DNA of 64,000 nt from Paludibacteraceae bacterium. GTDB lineage: Bacteria > Bacteroidota > Bacteroidia > Bacteroidales > Paludibacteraceae. Positions within the stretch are counted from its first letter, which is position 1. The number at the start of each line of letters is the position of its first letter. The stretch spans positions 62,001-126,000 of the forward strand of contig JAFVDD010000052.1 in assembly GCA_017478725.1 (NCBI GenBank). The letters run 5' to 3'. The notes under the pieces are model-generated. The model was given only the letters and a program-made list of their open reading frames with translations, had not been told where the DNA came from and made no database searches. This document shows, piece after piece, positions 37,237 to 46,653 of this stretch. A program made the position numbers and the translations under genes.

Positions 37237-38640
37237 TTAATATATCAATTGCCCTGTCAGGGTATATTGTTTTCCGTTTAATTCAATCGTCATCTGTCCG
37301 TTGCGGATATGTTTTTCCGCGCGAGGTATCGTAGATGCGACCACGTCACCCGTAGCCAACTCTTCGCCTCGCGGTTCCGGCTTAACCATATCGGCATCCC
37401 GTAGCCATTCCGACGAAGCGGGTGAATAATCTTTCCATTTGCCGGCGTTGTAGGTATTGTTGGCCCATGTGACCGTTCCGCCGGCGGCGGCTACATAGAC
37501 GATTCGATTGCCGGTATTGCCGGCATCGTTATAGACGATATTGTTGTCAATCGTCGTGTTGAGCGCAGGTAGCGTACAATCCGACGAGGAATGATAGTTC
37601 ACACTAAAAGCCTCTTTGCAATTTACAAAGATATTGCCGCTGACGGTGGCATCCTTTACTTGGAAATACTCGTTCAACTCCGGGTTCTCCTTACCGCGCA
37701 CTATACAGATACCTGCGCGGTAATTATTGCCGGCCAGGTTCTCAAAATAGTTGTTGCGTACGATATGCCCTTCGCCTATGATACGAACGCCGCCGCTCCC
37801 GCTCTTGCCGTTGCCAAGGAACTGATTGTCCTCTACTGTGCAGCGATTGCCATGACGCAGGGTCAGCATGCCGCTGCAAGAGCGGAAAATGTTGTTGCGG
37901 TATATATTGCCGCAGGATTTATTGGAGATAGTCTCTATCTCGCCGTCGCATTCCTCAAACAGGTTGCTCTCCACCACGCAATCAGCATCCTGCATACTGG
38001 TACTGCTGTCGCCTATTCGGATTATCTCCTGTCCGTTCAGTTCCTTGCCGTTGCTGTCCAGATTGGCGGTACGGCGGTAGAAATGATTGTGGTCGATAGT
38101 ATGAGACGGCACTACGCCGTTCTCCAGCCATACCACTAATAATGTACCCGCGTTGGTCTTGTTCTCAAAGAAACAATGGTCCACGCGGTTGTTCTGACCT
38201 TTGAGCGAGACCCATTTGAAGTCTTTCGTTGCATCGGTCGGGTTAAAACTCTCTATGCTGCAATCGGTCAGACGGCAGTGCGACGAGGCGCTGCTGAACT
38301 GGACCACATGGTCCGTTCCTGTGTTAGTACCACGGAACACAAACCCGTGCACCTCTATATACGTGCCGTCTATCGTCAGACGGGATTTGGTAGTCAGCGC
38401 CACTTGGCGTGATGTCTGTGCACGCAGCACAATGGGAGCCTCGGCACTGCCGCCCCCCTTTAGGGTCAGCACCTTGCCGTTATACTCCCCGTCAGTCCAT
38501 ACCAGCGTGTCACCCGCCTGCCATGTCTTGTTGACATCAGCAGCCGAGTGCACGGATATAGTACGCGCTACAGCCTGCCCTGCCGCACCAAGCAGCAAGG
38601 CAAGCGTCATAGCACATATGTGATACAATGGGCGTTTCAT
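37237..38640 (-). CDS. Alginate lyase, PL6 family, with C-terminal sorting-like tail
   Basis: 467 residues from the ATG at 38640; a longer frame to 38670 would run into the 11-bp repeat and lacks a signal peptide at its start. The signal peptide ends near GQAVA. The catalytic residues are Lys241 (TISNKSCGNIYRNN) and Arg262 (LTLRHGNR), 21 apart. The end (HIRNGQMTIELNGKQYTLTG) matches the tail motif found on four other exported proteins in the window. It is the gene directly before susC. Confidence 0.87.
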   Translation of the reverse strand: MKRPLYHICAMTLALLLGAAGQAVARTISVHSAADVNKTWQAGDTLVWTDGEYNGKVLTLKGGGSAEAPIVLRAQTSRQVALTTKSRLTIDGTYIEVHGFVFRGTNTGTDHVVQFSSASSHCRLTDCSIESFNPTDATKDFKWVSLKGQNNRVDHCFFENKTNAGTLLVVWLENGVVPSHTIDHNHFYRRTANLDSNGKELNGQEIIRIGDSSTSMQDADCVVESNLFEECDGEIETISNKSCGNIYRNNIFRSCSGMLTLRHGNRCTVEDNQFLGNGKSGSGGVRIIGEGHIVRNNYFENLAGNNYRAGICIVRGKENPELNEYFQVKDATVSGNIFVNCKEAFSVNYHSSSDCTLPALNTTIDNNIVYNDAGNTGNRIVYVAAAGGTVTWANNTYNAGKWKDYSPASSEWLRDADMVKPEPRGEELATGDVVASTIPRAEKHIRNGQMTIELNGKQYTLTGQLIY

Positions 38641-38658
38641 ACTAATTACCGGACAACG

Positions 38659-38713
38659 CCGATTCCGCACCGTAGGATAACCGTAACATAACCATAGGAC
38701 ACCCGTAGGATAA
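38659..38713. repeat. 11-bp-period tandem repeat, CCGTAGGATAA class
   Basis: Units CCGTAGGATAA (38670), CCGTAACATAA (38681), CCATAGGACAC (38692) and CCGTAGGATAA (38703), plus a degenerate unit at 38659, follow each other every 11 bases. It lies in the 153-base gap upstream of a PL6 gene. The rest of the gap is an AT-rich TATATA stretch (38741-38775) with no clear TAnnTTTG promoter. Confidence 0.85.
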
Positions 38714-38793
38714 ACCTCGCAATGTGTATTAATGTACGTTATACTATATATATACTATGTATATATATACTTTTTATCCTTTGGGGCTTGATT

Positions 38794-40410
38794 TTAGAGT
38801 ACCTTGGTTCCGGTCATGTTGAAGTACTCGCCGTTGCGCTCTATCAGCATCTGACCATTCACCATCACCTTCCGAGCCTTCGCACCCGCATTCACTTGGT
38901 CGATAGCTGTCGGATTTACGGGAGCCGGAATGGTTTCGATTTTCCATATGTATTTAGAACTACCATCCGCATTGGCTACACGCAGTTTGGCAACACCAGA
39001 TTTCGGCGTTACAGAAACTTCGGTGATATTGTCCTTCGACAATGGATAACTCGCATCGCCTATTTGCTCCCATTCATCGGTGCTACTGTTATACTGCTCC
39101 ACCTTTATTGCTTTTTGATCCGTACCGGCATGTGCATAAACCTTTATTTGTGATGCGGATTTCACAGCCGGAAGTGTAATTACACCTGTGGTAGCACTGA
39201 GCACTATACGAGCAGTATAACCAGATTTATTCGAAGCGTGGAAATATGCATTTGCAAAATCATATCCAAAGATAGATGCACTTGTATAAGAATTTGTGTA
39301 AAGCGATGTTCCCTTCCAAATGTCATCTGATGGAATTAGTTCGATAGACTCAATAGGATCGCTCGTAGTAGTGAAACTCTCAGAAGCAGATGACTCAGGA
39401 GAATTGTTATAATCTATTCCATCACCCAATGCTATAACTTTGTAACTCATAGTGGTTGCTACCGGAACATTATTAACAACGACACTTGTCTCCTCTTGCC
39501 CATTTACGACTTTCTCTGCAATCACGTTTTCACCATAATATACATTTACTCTATATCCCGTGGCACTCTCTACTGCTGTCCAGTTGGCCGTAAAGTTATC
39601 TGCACCTATTTGAGAAGCTTCTCCTACAATGGGAGCATCCAGAGTTGTCAATTCGCCCTTCTTAGCTACAGCCTCAGCCCATGTCGTACTTACGCGCAAA
39701 CCGCTAACAGTAAAATTGGCTACACTATTACCATTGTGCTTGAATATTATGTATCCCAAAGAGGATTTTGCTATTCCCTTTTCTGAATCACTAATGTTGG
39801 CAGTAGGCTCAACTGTTGTTCCGAGTTCAGGATTTATAAACAAGGAAGCAGTCTGGTTGGTGAAATCATACTTAAGTACAACTAAAATTACGGTATTGGT
39901 GGGAATAGTAGAATCATCGCACCATTGAATATCACCTCCTGTTGTGCTTACGCGTGTAATGCCAAGACGGAATGGATTCTTAGTTCCGCTACTTTGTTTG
40001 CCCGCCCAAGCTTTCACAGCTGATTGATTCTTAGCATCAGAAAGACCGATTACTTCTGACTGTGACTGACTTTGATCTCCATCTGCTTTGTATAAATACG
40101 ACAGATATACCACCCCGGAGCTAATTTCCTCTATTTGTTTATAAGCAATATAGTTCGAACCTTTGGCATATACATTTTTCACAGCTTTTCCAACACCCGA
40201 TAAAGCATATTCTTTATCGTTTTGGGTGTACTCCAAAGGCGTAGCCAGCAAGGCGCGATTGGCACCTTCTGTCCAGTATCCGGTAGATGTCCACTCCGGG
40301 GCTGCTCCCAAAGTGTCTACATTATAATTAAACGTCTCATCTATTATTACATTTGCGTGAGAGAAGACAGCGAATGCAAGCGCTGCAATGGTTAATAAAT
40401 GTTTTTTCAT
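38794..40410 (-). CDS. Secreted jelly-roll (LamG-like) + fibronectin-III protein of unknown function
   Basis: 538 residues with a signal peptide (MKKHLLTIAALAFAVFSHA). A concanavalin-like jelly-roll domain (about 20-245) starts IIDETFNYNVDTLG and ends GLRVSTTWAEAV; the same domain is found in the two following upstream genes. A fibronectin type III domain follows (about 255-345: LDAPIVGEASQIGADNFTAN). A C-terminal beta-domain precedes the tail motif VMVNGQMLIERNGEYFNMTG. No catalytic residues recognised; alginate or cell-surface glycan binding is likely. Confidence 0.65.
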   Translation of the reverse strand: MKKHLLTIAALAFAVFSHANVIIDETFNYNVDTLGAAPEWTSTGYWTEGANRALLATPLEYTQNDKEYALSGVGKAVKNVYAKGSNYIAYKQIEEISSGVVYLSYLYKADGDQSQSQSEVIGLSDAKNQSAVKAWAGKQSSGTKNPFRLGITRVSTTGGDIQWCDDSTIPTNTVILVVLKYDFTNQTASLFINPELGTTVEPTANISDSEKGIAKSSLGYIIFKHNGNSVANFTVSGLRVSTTWAEAVAKKGELTTLDAPIVGEASQIGADNFTANWTAVESATGYRVNVYYGENVIAEKVVNGQEETSVVVNNVPVATTMSYKVIALGDGIDYNNSPESSASESFTTTSDPIESIELIPSDDIWKGTSLYTNSYTSASIFGYDFANAYFHASNKSGYTARIVLSATTGVITLPAVKSASQIKVYAHAGTDQKAIKVEQYNSSTDEWEQIGDASYPLSKDNITEVSVTPKSGVAKLRVANADGSSKYIWKIETIPAPVNPTAIDQVNAGAKARKVMVNGQMLIERNGEYFNMTGTKVL

Positions 40411-40458
40411 AATACGTAAATTTAGTTGTTAATATTATGTTGTTATTCGATTATCAGG

Positions 40459-42138
40459 TTATTGTACTTTTGCACCGCTGATAGTATATATACTGCCGTC
40501 GCGGATGATGAGCAACTGACCGTCGCGTAAAATCTTGGTATATTGTACCTGGTTGCCTTGTACATTATCAATGGCTTCCGGTGACGGAGCTTTGTAATTG
40601 AGCGCTTTCTCCCATGTCTTGGCTACGCGGATACCGTCAAAGGTGGCGTTCAGTTTCATCTGGCGGAAGCAGAGGTAACGCAGATCCGTGCCGCCGTCTG
40701 CACTATTTCCCTCTGCTACCAACATCTTGGCAGCATTCTCCGCCTCGGTCTTCGCAGGGTCGGGGTTGACATAAAGGTAGAACTCATCCGGGGTATTCGA
40801 ACTGCCGGTACTCTTATTCACGTATTTTACTACCAGCAATGCAGTCTCAGCCTTGTCCAGCGAATCGGACCACTGGGTGATTTCCTGGCTGTTTTTGTGG
40901 ATACCGAAGACCATCTTGTCTTTCGCAATCTTCACATGAACACGGCCACGCATCGTGGTTCCTGTACTCTCAGCCGTTCCTTGTTTCAGATAGGTGAAGA
41001 TATCCTTGCCGGAGGTGCTGTTCATCTCGCTGAGATGGACTAACAATGCGGTATAAACGACCTCGTCTGTTGCCAGTTTGGCATTGGCAAAAGGCATCAC
41101 CGTATTACGTTTCAGATTGCCCGAGATCTCCTGTGCCACACTATCCAGTACCAGCGCACCGCCTTCGCCACTGCCGTAACCGGCATAGGTCAACGACTCA
41201 GCACCTACCTTCGGGCTTAAACCGTCCTGCTCTTCCGGCTTGCTGCTTACGACCCAACCGCCTTGACCTTCGATGGCACTGCCTGCCTCGTACTCAAAAT
41301 CTTCGATAGCGTAAATATCCGGATCAACCTCCGGTTTCTCAGGCTCGTCGGGAGTATCCGAACCGTCGCTCTTGACTACATCCGCCCAACTTGTGCCGAT
41401 GCGCAGACCGCCTATCTCCACACCGTTACCGCGCTGACGGAGCCCGAAACCCTTTACCAACATATCGGTTGCATTATCCGTCGTTGCCAGAGGAGTCTGC
41501 TCTGCCTCTGTCTTGCTTAGCGAGGGGTTCACCCATACTTTCACTACATCATTGCTTGCACCTTCTACTACCTCGTATTTCATTACGATGAGGTTGACAC
41601 TGCCTATTTCCAGAGACTCCGACCAAGCAGAGATACTACTGCTATTTTTCGTAACGCCTACTTTGACTGCACTTCCGTCTTTAGCTAAGAACAGACGCCC
41701 GCGGCACATTGAACTGGTCACAGAGCCTTCCCAGATAGCGAAATCGCGACCGGATGTGTTTTTAGCGGATAGCGGTTTCATCAGAAATGCTGCATACATA
41801 GACACCGTGTCGCGTGCGCCCAGTGTATCCAGATAATACACACTGATGCGCTGGGTGGTGTTATCATCACCCACAGCGGCATCCAGTACAGCCACTTTGC
41901 CTTGTGCTGAAGCGATGTAACCCGGGTAAGTCAGATTACGGTTTGCTACTACGGGCGAGACACCCAGAGAGTCAGCAGGTTTGAGGGACTGCATCCATTT
42001 GCCTACTACCAGTTCGTCATTGCCGGCCTGCTCCAGCGGGCCATCAGGATAATTGAAATTCTCCTCCAGCCAAACTGCTGCTTGCATACTGACTGCAGCT
42101 ACTGCCAAACCAAGAAACAATGTAAAGATCTTTTTCAT
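40459..42138 (-). CDS. Secreted protein with two jelly-roll (LamG-like) domains
   Basis: 559 residues with a signal peptide. Two homologous domains start with WLEENFNYPDGPLEQ (about residue 22) and AIEDFEYEAGSAIEGQGG (about residue 283), and each ends with a GLRIGTSWADVV / GIRVAKTWEKAL segment. A Pro/Glu-rich linker (DTPDEPEKPEVDPD) separates them. The end carries the tail KILRDGQLLIIRDGSIYTIS. It is the second gene of the GntR-controlled operon. It probably binds polysaccharide; no enzyme motif is seen. Confidence 0.65.
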   Translation of the reverse strand: MKKIFTLFLGLAVAAVSMQAAVWLEENFNYPDGPLEQAGNDELVVGKWMQSLKPADSLGVSPVVANRNLTYPGYIASAQGKVAVLDAAVGDDNTTQRISVYYLDTLGARDTVSMYAAFLMKPLSAKNTSGRDFAIWEGSVTSSMCRGRLFLAKDGSAVKVGVTKNSSSISAWSESLEIGSVNLIVMKYEVVEGASNDVVKVWVNPSLSKTEAEQTPLATTDNATDMLVKGFGLRQRGNGVEIGGLRIGTSWADVVKSDGSDTPDEPEKPEVDPDIYAIEDFEYEAGSAIEGQGGWVVSSKPEEQDGLSPKVGAESLTYAGYGSGEGGALVLDSVAQEISGNLKRNTVMPFANAKLATDEVVYTALLVHLSEMNSTSGKDIFTYLKQGTAESTGTTMRGRVHVKIAKDKMVFGIHKNSQEITQWSDSLDKAETALLVVKYVNKSTGSSNTPDEFYLYVNPDPAKTEAENAAKMLVAEGNSADGGTDLRYLCFRQMKLNATFDGIRVAKTWEKALNYKAPSPEAIDNVQGNQVQYTKILRDGQLLIIRDGSIYTISGAKVQ

Positions 42139-42163
42139 AATGTTACTATTTAAAAGGTTAGTA

Positions 42164-45100
42164 CTATTTGCGTATTTTGGTGCTCAGACCTTCGCCGTTT
42201 CTGAGGTTGATGCGCACGCTGTATATGCCTCTCGGCAGCGCCGCCATCGAGCAACGGTCTCCTTTGACCTGCAACACCGTCTGTCCCAATACCGTATAGA
42301 CAATGATACTGTCCACCCCCGCCGGGCTGTCCGCTATCAGTTCTTCTCCCTCTACACGGCAGAAGCCTTTGCCGGATATATTTTCGTAAGCCGAAACACT
42401 ATGATCGGCTATCGGATAGCGGTTGAAGGTCAAGGCTGCATAGCCGTCCTCATTGCGCAGCCACGGATCGACATACAAGGTATCCATGCCGCGGGTGGCA
42501 CTATAGACATAGTTGTCCGGACCATAGGTCAGATGCGTCGGACGGGCAGCCGAACTCTCCAACTCCAGCAGCACGATGTGCTTGTCTGCCGTGTCCACCT
42601 TGCCGCTCTTCATCGGAATAGCTTGCTCGTTCTCGTCATAGAAATAATCCTTCATATCTCTGCCCCACATGATTTCGGGCCACACCATCTCCTGATCGAA
42701 ACGGATGGCGATGGTATTCTTCTGCTCATCGGTCCATTGCACGCTCTTCACTGCGGGAGAGGTCAGCGGACGATCGAACGTCTTGCCGTAAAAATCCCGC
42801 TCTATCAGCCGCGTGTACTGGGTATAGAGACGGTCGTAGCCGTCGTCCACATAGTGGCAACTATCATAGCGGATAGTAATACCTATATTGGTAATGACGG
42901 TGATATCATCGTAGATCTGGCCAAACATACGCTGCATCTCACGCATCTCCGAGGCGTACGGACTGGTGCCGCAGCCTACGTTGATCTGGCTCAGATAAAT
43001 ACGCTCCACATTGGGGTAATCCTGTTTCCATGCATGATATAGTTTGTCAAATCGCAGGGCGTAGTCCTCGTACAAACCGTTCTGGTCACTCTCTCCCTGC
43101 ACCCATATAATCGCTTTCACAGCGTCTGCCAAACCGGCTTTACGCAGACGATAGAGACCTTCGCCGTAGAAAGTGCTCAAGTCCTCATGGTTCTCCTCGT
43201 TAGGCATGTTCTGGTTGAGCGAGCTACCGCCGATGGCGATATTGACCACAGCGGTCGGCATGTTTTGCTCTTGGAGCAGATTGCGCTGCATCACATAGCC
43301 TGACCATCCGTTGTAATACTGCTTGCCATAGCCCCAACCGGCGCTGTTAGACATGCCCCATGTAGTGTCTGCGGGGTTATAGACAGAGGTCTTCTGGACA
43401 CAGCCGAAATTGCGCCAGTACAGGTTGGTCACGCCCGGATTGCCGCTGGCGGCAGCCGCACCGTTGGATTGACCGGCTATCACAAACACATCGCCGGCTA
43501 CCACACTGTCTGCCAGCACCTCTTCGGTGCCCATATTCGTCGTGTAGGTGAATTTATAGTCTGCCGGCTCAGCCGTTATCTCAAACGAAGCGGCAAAAGG
43601 TACGCCTTTGCTTACGCTCAGCGGCTTGGACGACTGCTCCTCTTTGTTGCGGTACATCTTCAGAGTCACTTGGTTGATGCCGCTATGCTGCGTCATACCC
43701 GCAATCTCCACCACCGCTTTGTTCTCGCTGTTGCGCGGATAGAGTTGCATCCGTTGCGGTTGCTTGTTGAATACTACCGGACGGAACTCATCAAACTCTA
43801 CGGCATTCAGTGTCAGCGCAGATGTGCCGGTATTACGCAGACGCAATACCACTCCCGGCTCTACCGATATACGGATATCTCCTGTAGTGGCTGTCTCCGT
43901 ACCGGTGAAAACTGCCGGAGTTCCTTCACCGGCAATCACACTCAGCTCCATAGCGCCCGTACCAGCAAACTCGGCGCGCAGTCCTTCGAGCCCCTCGCTG
44001 TATGTCCATTCCTCACCTGCAGCCAAGGTCACATTCGGTGTCAGACGGGTGGCATAGGATTGATATACCGTGTACGACATCACCTCGGTGGTGTCGGATA
44101 CATAATACGCATCAAACGCAATAATACGGTAATATACCTTCCCCGTACGGTCAGCCTTGATTGCATCGGAGAGGAACTGCGTGGCATCGGTCTTGCGCAT
44201 CGCCACCTCTTCATCCAGCATCTCCGGATGATAGCCGTATTGGATCTTCGCTTCCGCTATGCTTCGCTCTTCCGGGCTGGAGATAGCGGCGCGCACTGCC
44301 GTAGGACGATTGACTGAGGGGAAAGGTACGGTCAGCGTAGCACCGCTGATCTCGGGCGACTGACCGCTGATATAGTTGGTAAGCGATATATCATCTATGT
44401 ACAGCGTGCCGGCACCCAGACCACAGTCGTTCACCTCAAGCATTACCTTAATATTCGCGCGCTCATCGCGCACGAGAACGGTCACTTCACGCCACTCTTT
44501 GTTGAACGGTCCCTCAATGTAGGCGACCTCGGTCGTGTCACTGCCGATAATCTTATAGACAGTGATATTACCGCGTGTCTCGTTGGCAGAACCGATTACA
44601 AAGAAACGCAGCACGCCGGCAGTATTTACTGCAGGTGAAATGATTTGCGAGTGGTTGCAACGGTCGTTGCCCTCTGTCTTGTTGAACGTAAGACTACGGT
44701 CGGTTGTACCGAAATCGCCATGGTTGCGGTTGGTAGATGAACCTCCGCGGATAACGGTCCAGTTGCCGTTCGTATCAAAGCCTTCCTGAAAATGGAAAAC
44801 CGGCTTGTTGGGATCCTCAGGTTCTATACTCGGTCCTGTATAGTTGACCGCCTCCTCCCATGTGGTAGTTACACGAAGATGGGACATAATTAGCACCCCC
44901 CCCCCTTCGCGTTGTTTGACTGACATCGCCTTCAGTTGCGACGGGTCTGCTGTATTCGAATCGAAGTCCGTGCTCTTGACCATCTTGGCCTGAACCGCTC
45001 CCGCATACTCATCATACCCAAGCGGAAAATTCACAAACAGCGACACCTCGTCATTAACATCGCCGTCAATAAAATCGTATTTCATCACCGCCAGATAGGT

Positions 45101-45643
45101 CTTGCCTAACTCCAACACTTCCGACCATACCGGCGTTGTGTTCGCACGCGTAATACCTAATGTATATCCTGCGCCGCTCTTTTTCAAAAACAGACGCCCG
45201 CGCTGGGCGGTACCTGTATTACCGTCAAAAGCAAAAAAATCGCGTGTATTAGACGTAGCCTCGCTCACATTGATAAGGAATGCCACATACAATGCGTCGG
45301 TATTGCTCGGTTTGTAAGAGCTATTGGTATCAAACATCTTATAGGTTACCCGCTGACGGTTAGATTCCGGCGAAATAGTACACTGCGGAATCACCACGCC
45401 CAGCCCGCTCGCTTCTGCGCCTTGCCCGTAATACGCCATACTCAATCCCGTATCGGATACCTTGAGCGGCACGCTGGCTGTCTGCTGATTGTTGGCATTG
45501 GTAGATAGCGTCCAGACATTGGAAGTACCCAGACCTTCCAGTTCGGCGCCGGCAGTATAATTAAAATCCTCTACGAGCACTACGGCTGCCTGCATGCTGA
45601 TTGATGAAATTACAACGGACAACAAGGATAAAATTCGTTTCAT
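42164..45643 (-). CDS. Large secreted jelly-roll + SASA/SGNH-type esterase with T9SS-like C-terminus
   Basis: 1159 residues, signal peptide, first gene of the minus-strand alginate operon. Domain order: jelly-roll domain homologous to the two neighbours (about 20-265), a CBM-like beta-sandwich (about 275-425), linker domains, then a sialate-O-acetylesterase-like (SASA, SGNH) domain. Its catalytic residues are Ser726 in VIAGQSNG, Glu851 in WVQGESDQ, and Asp927/His930 in DSCHY. The last 75 residues (IIVYTVLGQTVLQ ... ALPRGIYSVRI) form a type-A T9SS sorting domain. It may remove acetyl groups from alginate or a linked glycan. A run of ten G (on the coding strand, 44896-44905) lies in the first domain. 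Confidence 0.75.
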   Translation of the reverse strand: MKRILSLLSVVISSISMQAAVVLVEDFNYTAGAELEGLGTSNVWTLSTNANNQQTASVPLKVSDTGLSMAYYGQGAEASGLGVVIPQCTISPESNRQRVTYKMFDTNSSYKPSNTDALYVAFLINVSEATSNTRDFFAFDGNTGTAQRGRLFLKKSGAGYTLGITRANTTPVWSEVLELGKTYLAVMKYDFIDGDVNDEVSLFVNFPLGYDEYAGAVQAKMVKSTDFDSNTADPSQLKAMSVKQREGGGVLIMSHLRVTTTWEEAVNYTGPSIEPEDPNKPVFHFQEGFDTNGNWTVIRGGSSTNRNHGDFGTTDRSLTFNKTEGNDRCNHSQIISPAVNTAGVLRFFVIGSANETRGNITVYKIIGSDTTEVAYIEGPFNKEWREVTVLVRDERANIKVMLEVNDCGLGAGTLYIDDISLTNYISGQSPEISGATLTVPFPSVNRPTAVRAAISSPEERSIAEAKIQYGYHPEMLDEEVAMRKTDATQFLSDAIKADRTGKVYYRIIAFDAYYVSDTTEVMSYTVYQSYATRLTPNVTLAAGEEWTYSEGLEGLRAEFAGTGAMELSVIAGEGTPAVFTGTETATTGDIRISVEPGVVLRLRNTGTSALTLNAVEFDEFRPVVFNKQPQRMQLYPRNSENKAVVEIAGMTQHSGINQVTLKMYRNKEEQSSKPLSVSKGVPFAASFEITAEPADYKFTYTTNMGTEEVLADSVVAGDVFVIAGQSNGAAAASGNPGVTNLYWRNFGCVQKTSVYNPADTTWGMSNSAGWGYGKQYYNGWSGYVMQRNLLQEQNMPTAVVNIAIGGSSLNQNMPNEENHEDLSTFYGEGLYRLRKAGLADAVKAIIWVQGESDQNGLYEDYALRFDKLYHAWKQDYPNVERIYLSQINVGCGTSPYASEMREMQRMFGQIYDDITVITNIGITIRYDSCHYVDDGYDRLYTQYTRLIERDFYGKTFDRPLTSPAVKSVQWTDEQKNTIAIRFDQEMVWPEIMWGRDMKDYFYDENEQAIPMKSGKVDTADKHIVLLELESSAARPTHLTYGPDNYVYSATRGMDTLYVDPWLRNEDGYAALTFNRYPIADHSVSAYENISGKGFCRVEGEELIADSPAGVDSIIVYTVLGQTVLQVKGDRCSMAALPRGIYSVRINLRNGEGLSTKIRK
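44896..44905. repeat. Poly(C)/poly(G) homopolymer tract inside coding sequence
   Basis: Ten consecutive C on the plus strand encode Gly-Gly-Gly near residue 247 of the esterase protein. A one-base change would shift the frame and stop production of the large protein. Confidence 0.85.
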
Positions 45644-45680
45644 GGCAGAATAATTTGCAATTTGTTCGTATTTTTTATAA

Positions 45681-45694
45681 ATTGGTCAACCAAT
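45681..45694. promoter_or_regulatory. Predicted GntR operator, minus-strand alginate operon
   Basis: ATTGGTCAACCAAT is an inverted repeat with two central bases. It lies 12 bases from the last base of the -7 box of the minus-strand promoter, on the downstream side. It matches the perfect palindrome at 46654-46669 at the other arm. Confidence 0.75.
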
Positions 45695-45706
45695 TCAAAT
45701 TCGGCG

Positions 45707-45737
45707 CAAAGATAGTAAAAATATTTAATACTGCAAA
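45707..45737 (-). promoter_or_regulatory. Promoter of the minus-strand alginate operon
   Basis: On the minus strand TTTG (45737-45734), a 19-base spacer and TATCTTTG (45714-45707) fit the Bacteroidota consensus. It would drive the esterase gene and, if no other promoter exists, the whole 21-kb operon to 24410. Confidence 0.8.
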
Positions 45738-45753
45738 ATTTTTGAGCATTTTT

Positions 45754-45784
45754 TTTGTACTTTCGAAAAAAAAGAGTAATTTTG
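45754..45784 (+). promoter_or_regulatory. gntR promoter
   Basis: TTTG at 45754-45757, a 19-base spacer and TAATTTTG at 45777-45784. Its position fixes the regulator start at 45827 rather than at any upstream in-frame codon. Confidence 0.75.
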
Positions 45785-45826
45785 CACCGTTTTTCAAGCG
45801 TAACATATCCAACACACCTATTTTAT

Positions 45827-46546
45827 ATGGATCAAAAACCTGTCCATATCATCGAGGATCAGAACCCGCACGATTTTATCATCCGCCAGATCCGCCGCAA
45901 ACTCCAGAGCGGCGAACTGAAGCCGGGAATGCGTCTGCCCGCAGAACGCAAGATGGCGGAAGAATATGGCGTAAGCCGCACCTACGTACGCACGGCACTC
46001 AAAGCTCTTGAAAGCTACGGAATTGTAGAAACAAAGCCCCAAAGCGGTACCTTTATCGTAGGATTGGATATCAGCGCCATCGACGGCTTATTCGCTGATA
46101 TACTGCGGCTTGACGCATTCGATTTTGCATCGCTTGCCGAGATGCGCGCTATATTGGAGGTCAATGCCGCCCGTCTCAGTGCAGAGCGCAGATCAGAGGA
46201 GGATTTGGAGAAAATACACACCGCGCTTGTCAACTACGAAGCCGCCTTTGAGCGGGGCGACCAACAGCAGATATATACTACCGATTTTGAGTTTCACCGC
46301 TGCATTGCAGCAGCCAGCGGCAACTCCACTTTGCGCTCCATGCTCATGCTCATCACCCCCGATATCATGAGTATCTACCAGAAACAGCGCATCTGCTCTA
46401 CCGCCGACACCGTGCCGCTGGAAGAACACCGGTTGCTATACCGCTTCATTGCAGAAAAACGCCCGGAGGTAGCCGCACAACTAATGAAGACACATCTGGA
46501 CGGAATGCTGCAATACGCAGAAGCACTGCGCTCTGAACCCGTCTAA
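45827..46546 (+). CDS. GntR/FadR-family transcriptional regulator of alginate genes
   Basis: 239 residues from the ATG at 45827 (MDQKPVHIIEDQNPHDF). A winged helix-turn-helix domain covers about 18-85 (LPAERKMAEEYGVSRTYVRT ... SGTFIVG). An FCD-type all-helical ligand domain covers about 100-230, with the metal-ligand-like positions in the segment DFEFHRCIAAASGN and a His-containing KTHLDGMLQY. Similar FCD regulators accompany alginate operons of marine Bacteroidota and respond to alginate breakdown products. It lies between the two divergent arms of the locus; palindromes just after each promoter suggest repression relieved by an unsaturated uronate. Confidence 0.88.
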   Translation: MDQKPVHIIEDQNPHDFIIRQIRRKLQSGELKPGMRLPAERKMAEEYGVSRTYVRTALKALESYGIVETKPQSGTFIVGLDISAIDGLFADILRLDAFDFASLAEMRAILEVNAARLSAERRSEEDLEKIHTALVNYEAAFERGDQQQIYTTDFEFHRCIAAASGNSTLRSMLMLITPDIMSIYQKQRICSTADTVPLEEHRLLYRFIAEKRPEVAAQLMKTHLDGMLQYAEALRSEPV

Positions 46547-46611
46547 AAACATTCGTTTTGATGCAAAAAATCAAGAAAGTGGCATAAAAATGTCACTTTT
46601 TTTGTTTTTTG

Positions 46612-46643
46612 TTTGCACGATTGAAAAATTATTACTACCTTTG
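46612..46643 (+). promoter_or_regulatory. Promoter of the plus-strand alginate operon (PL17 onward)
   Basis: TTTG at 46612-46615, a 20-base spacer, and TACCTTTG at 46636-46643. The predicted operator follows at the same distance as on the other arm. Confidence 0.83.
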
Positions 46644-46653
46644 CAGCCGGAAT

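Noticed and set aside
38641-38670. An upstream start for the PL6 gene at 38670
   Set aside because: The extra ten residues are encoded by the repeat region and would put charged residues ahead of a normal signal peptide that begins at 38640.
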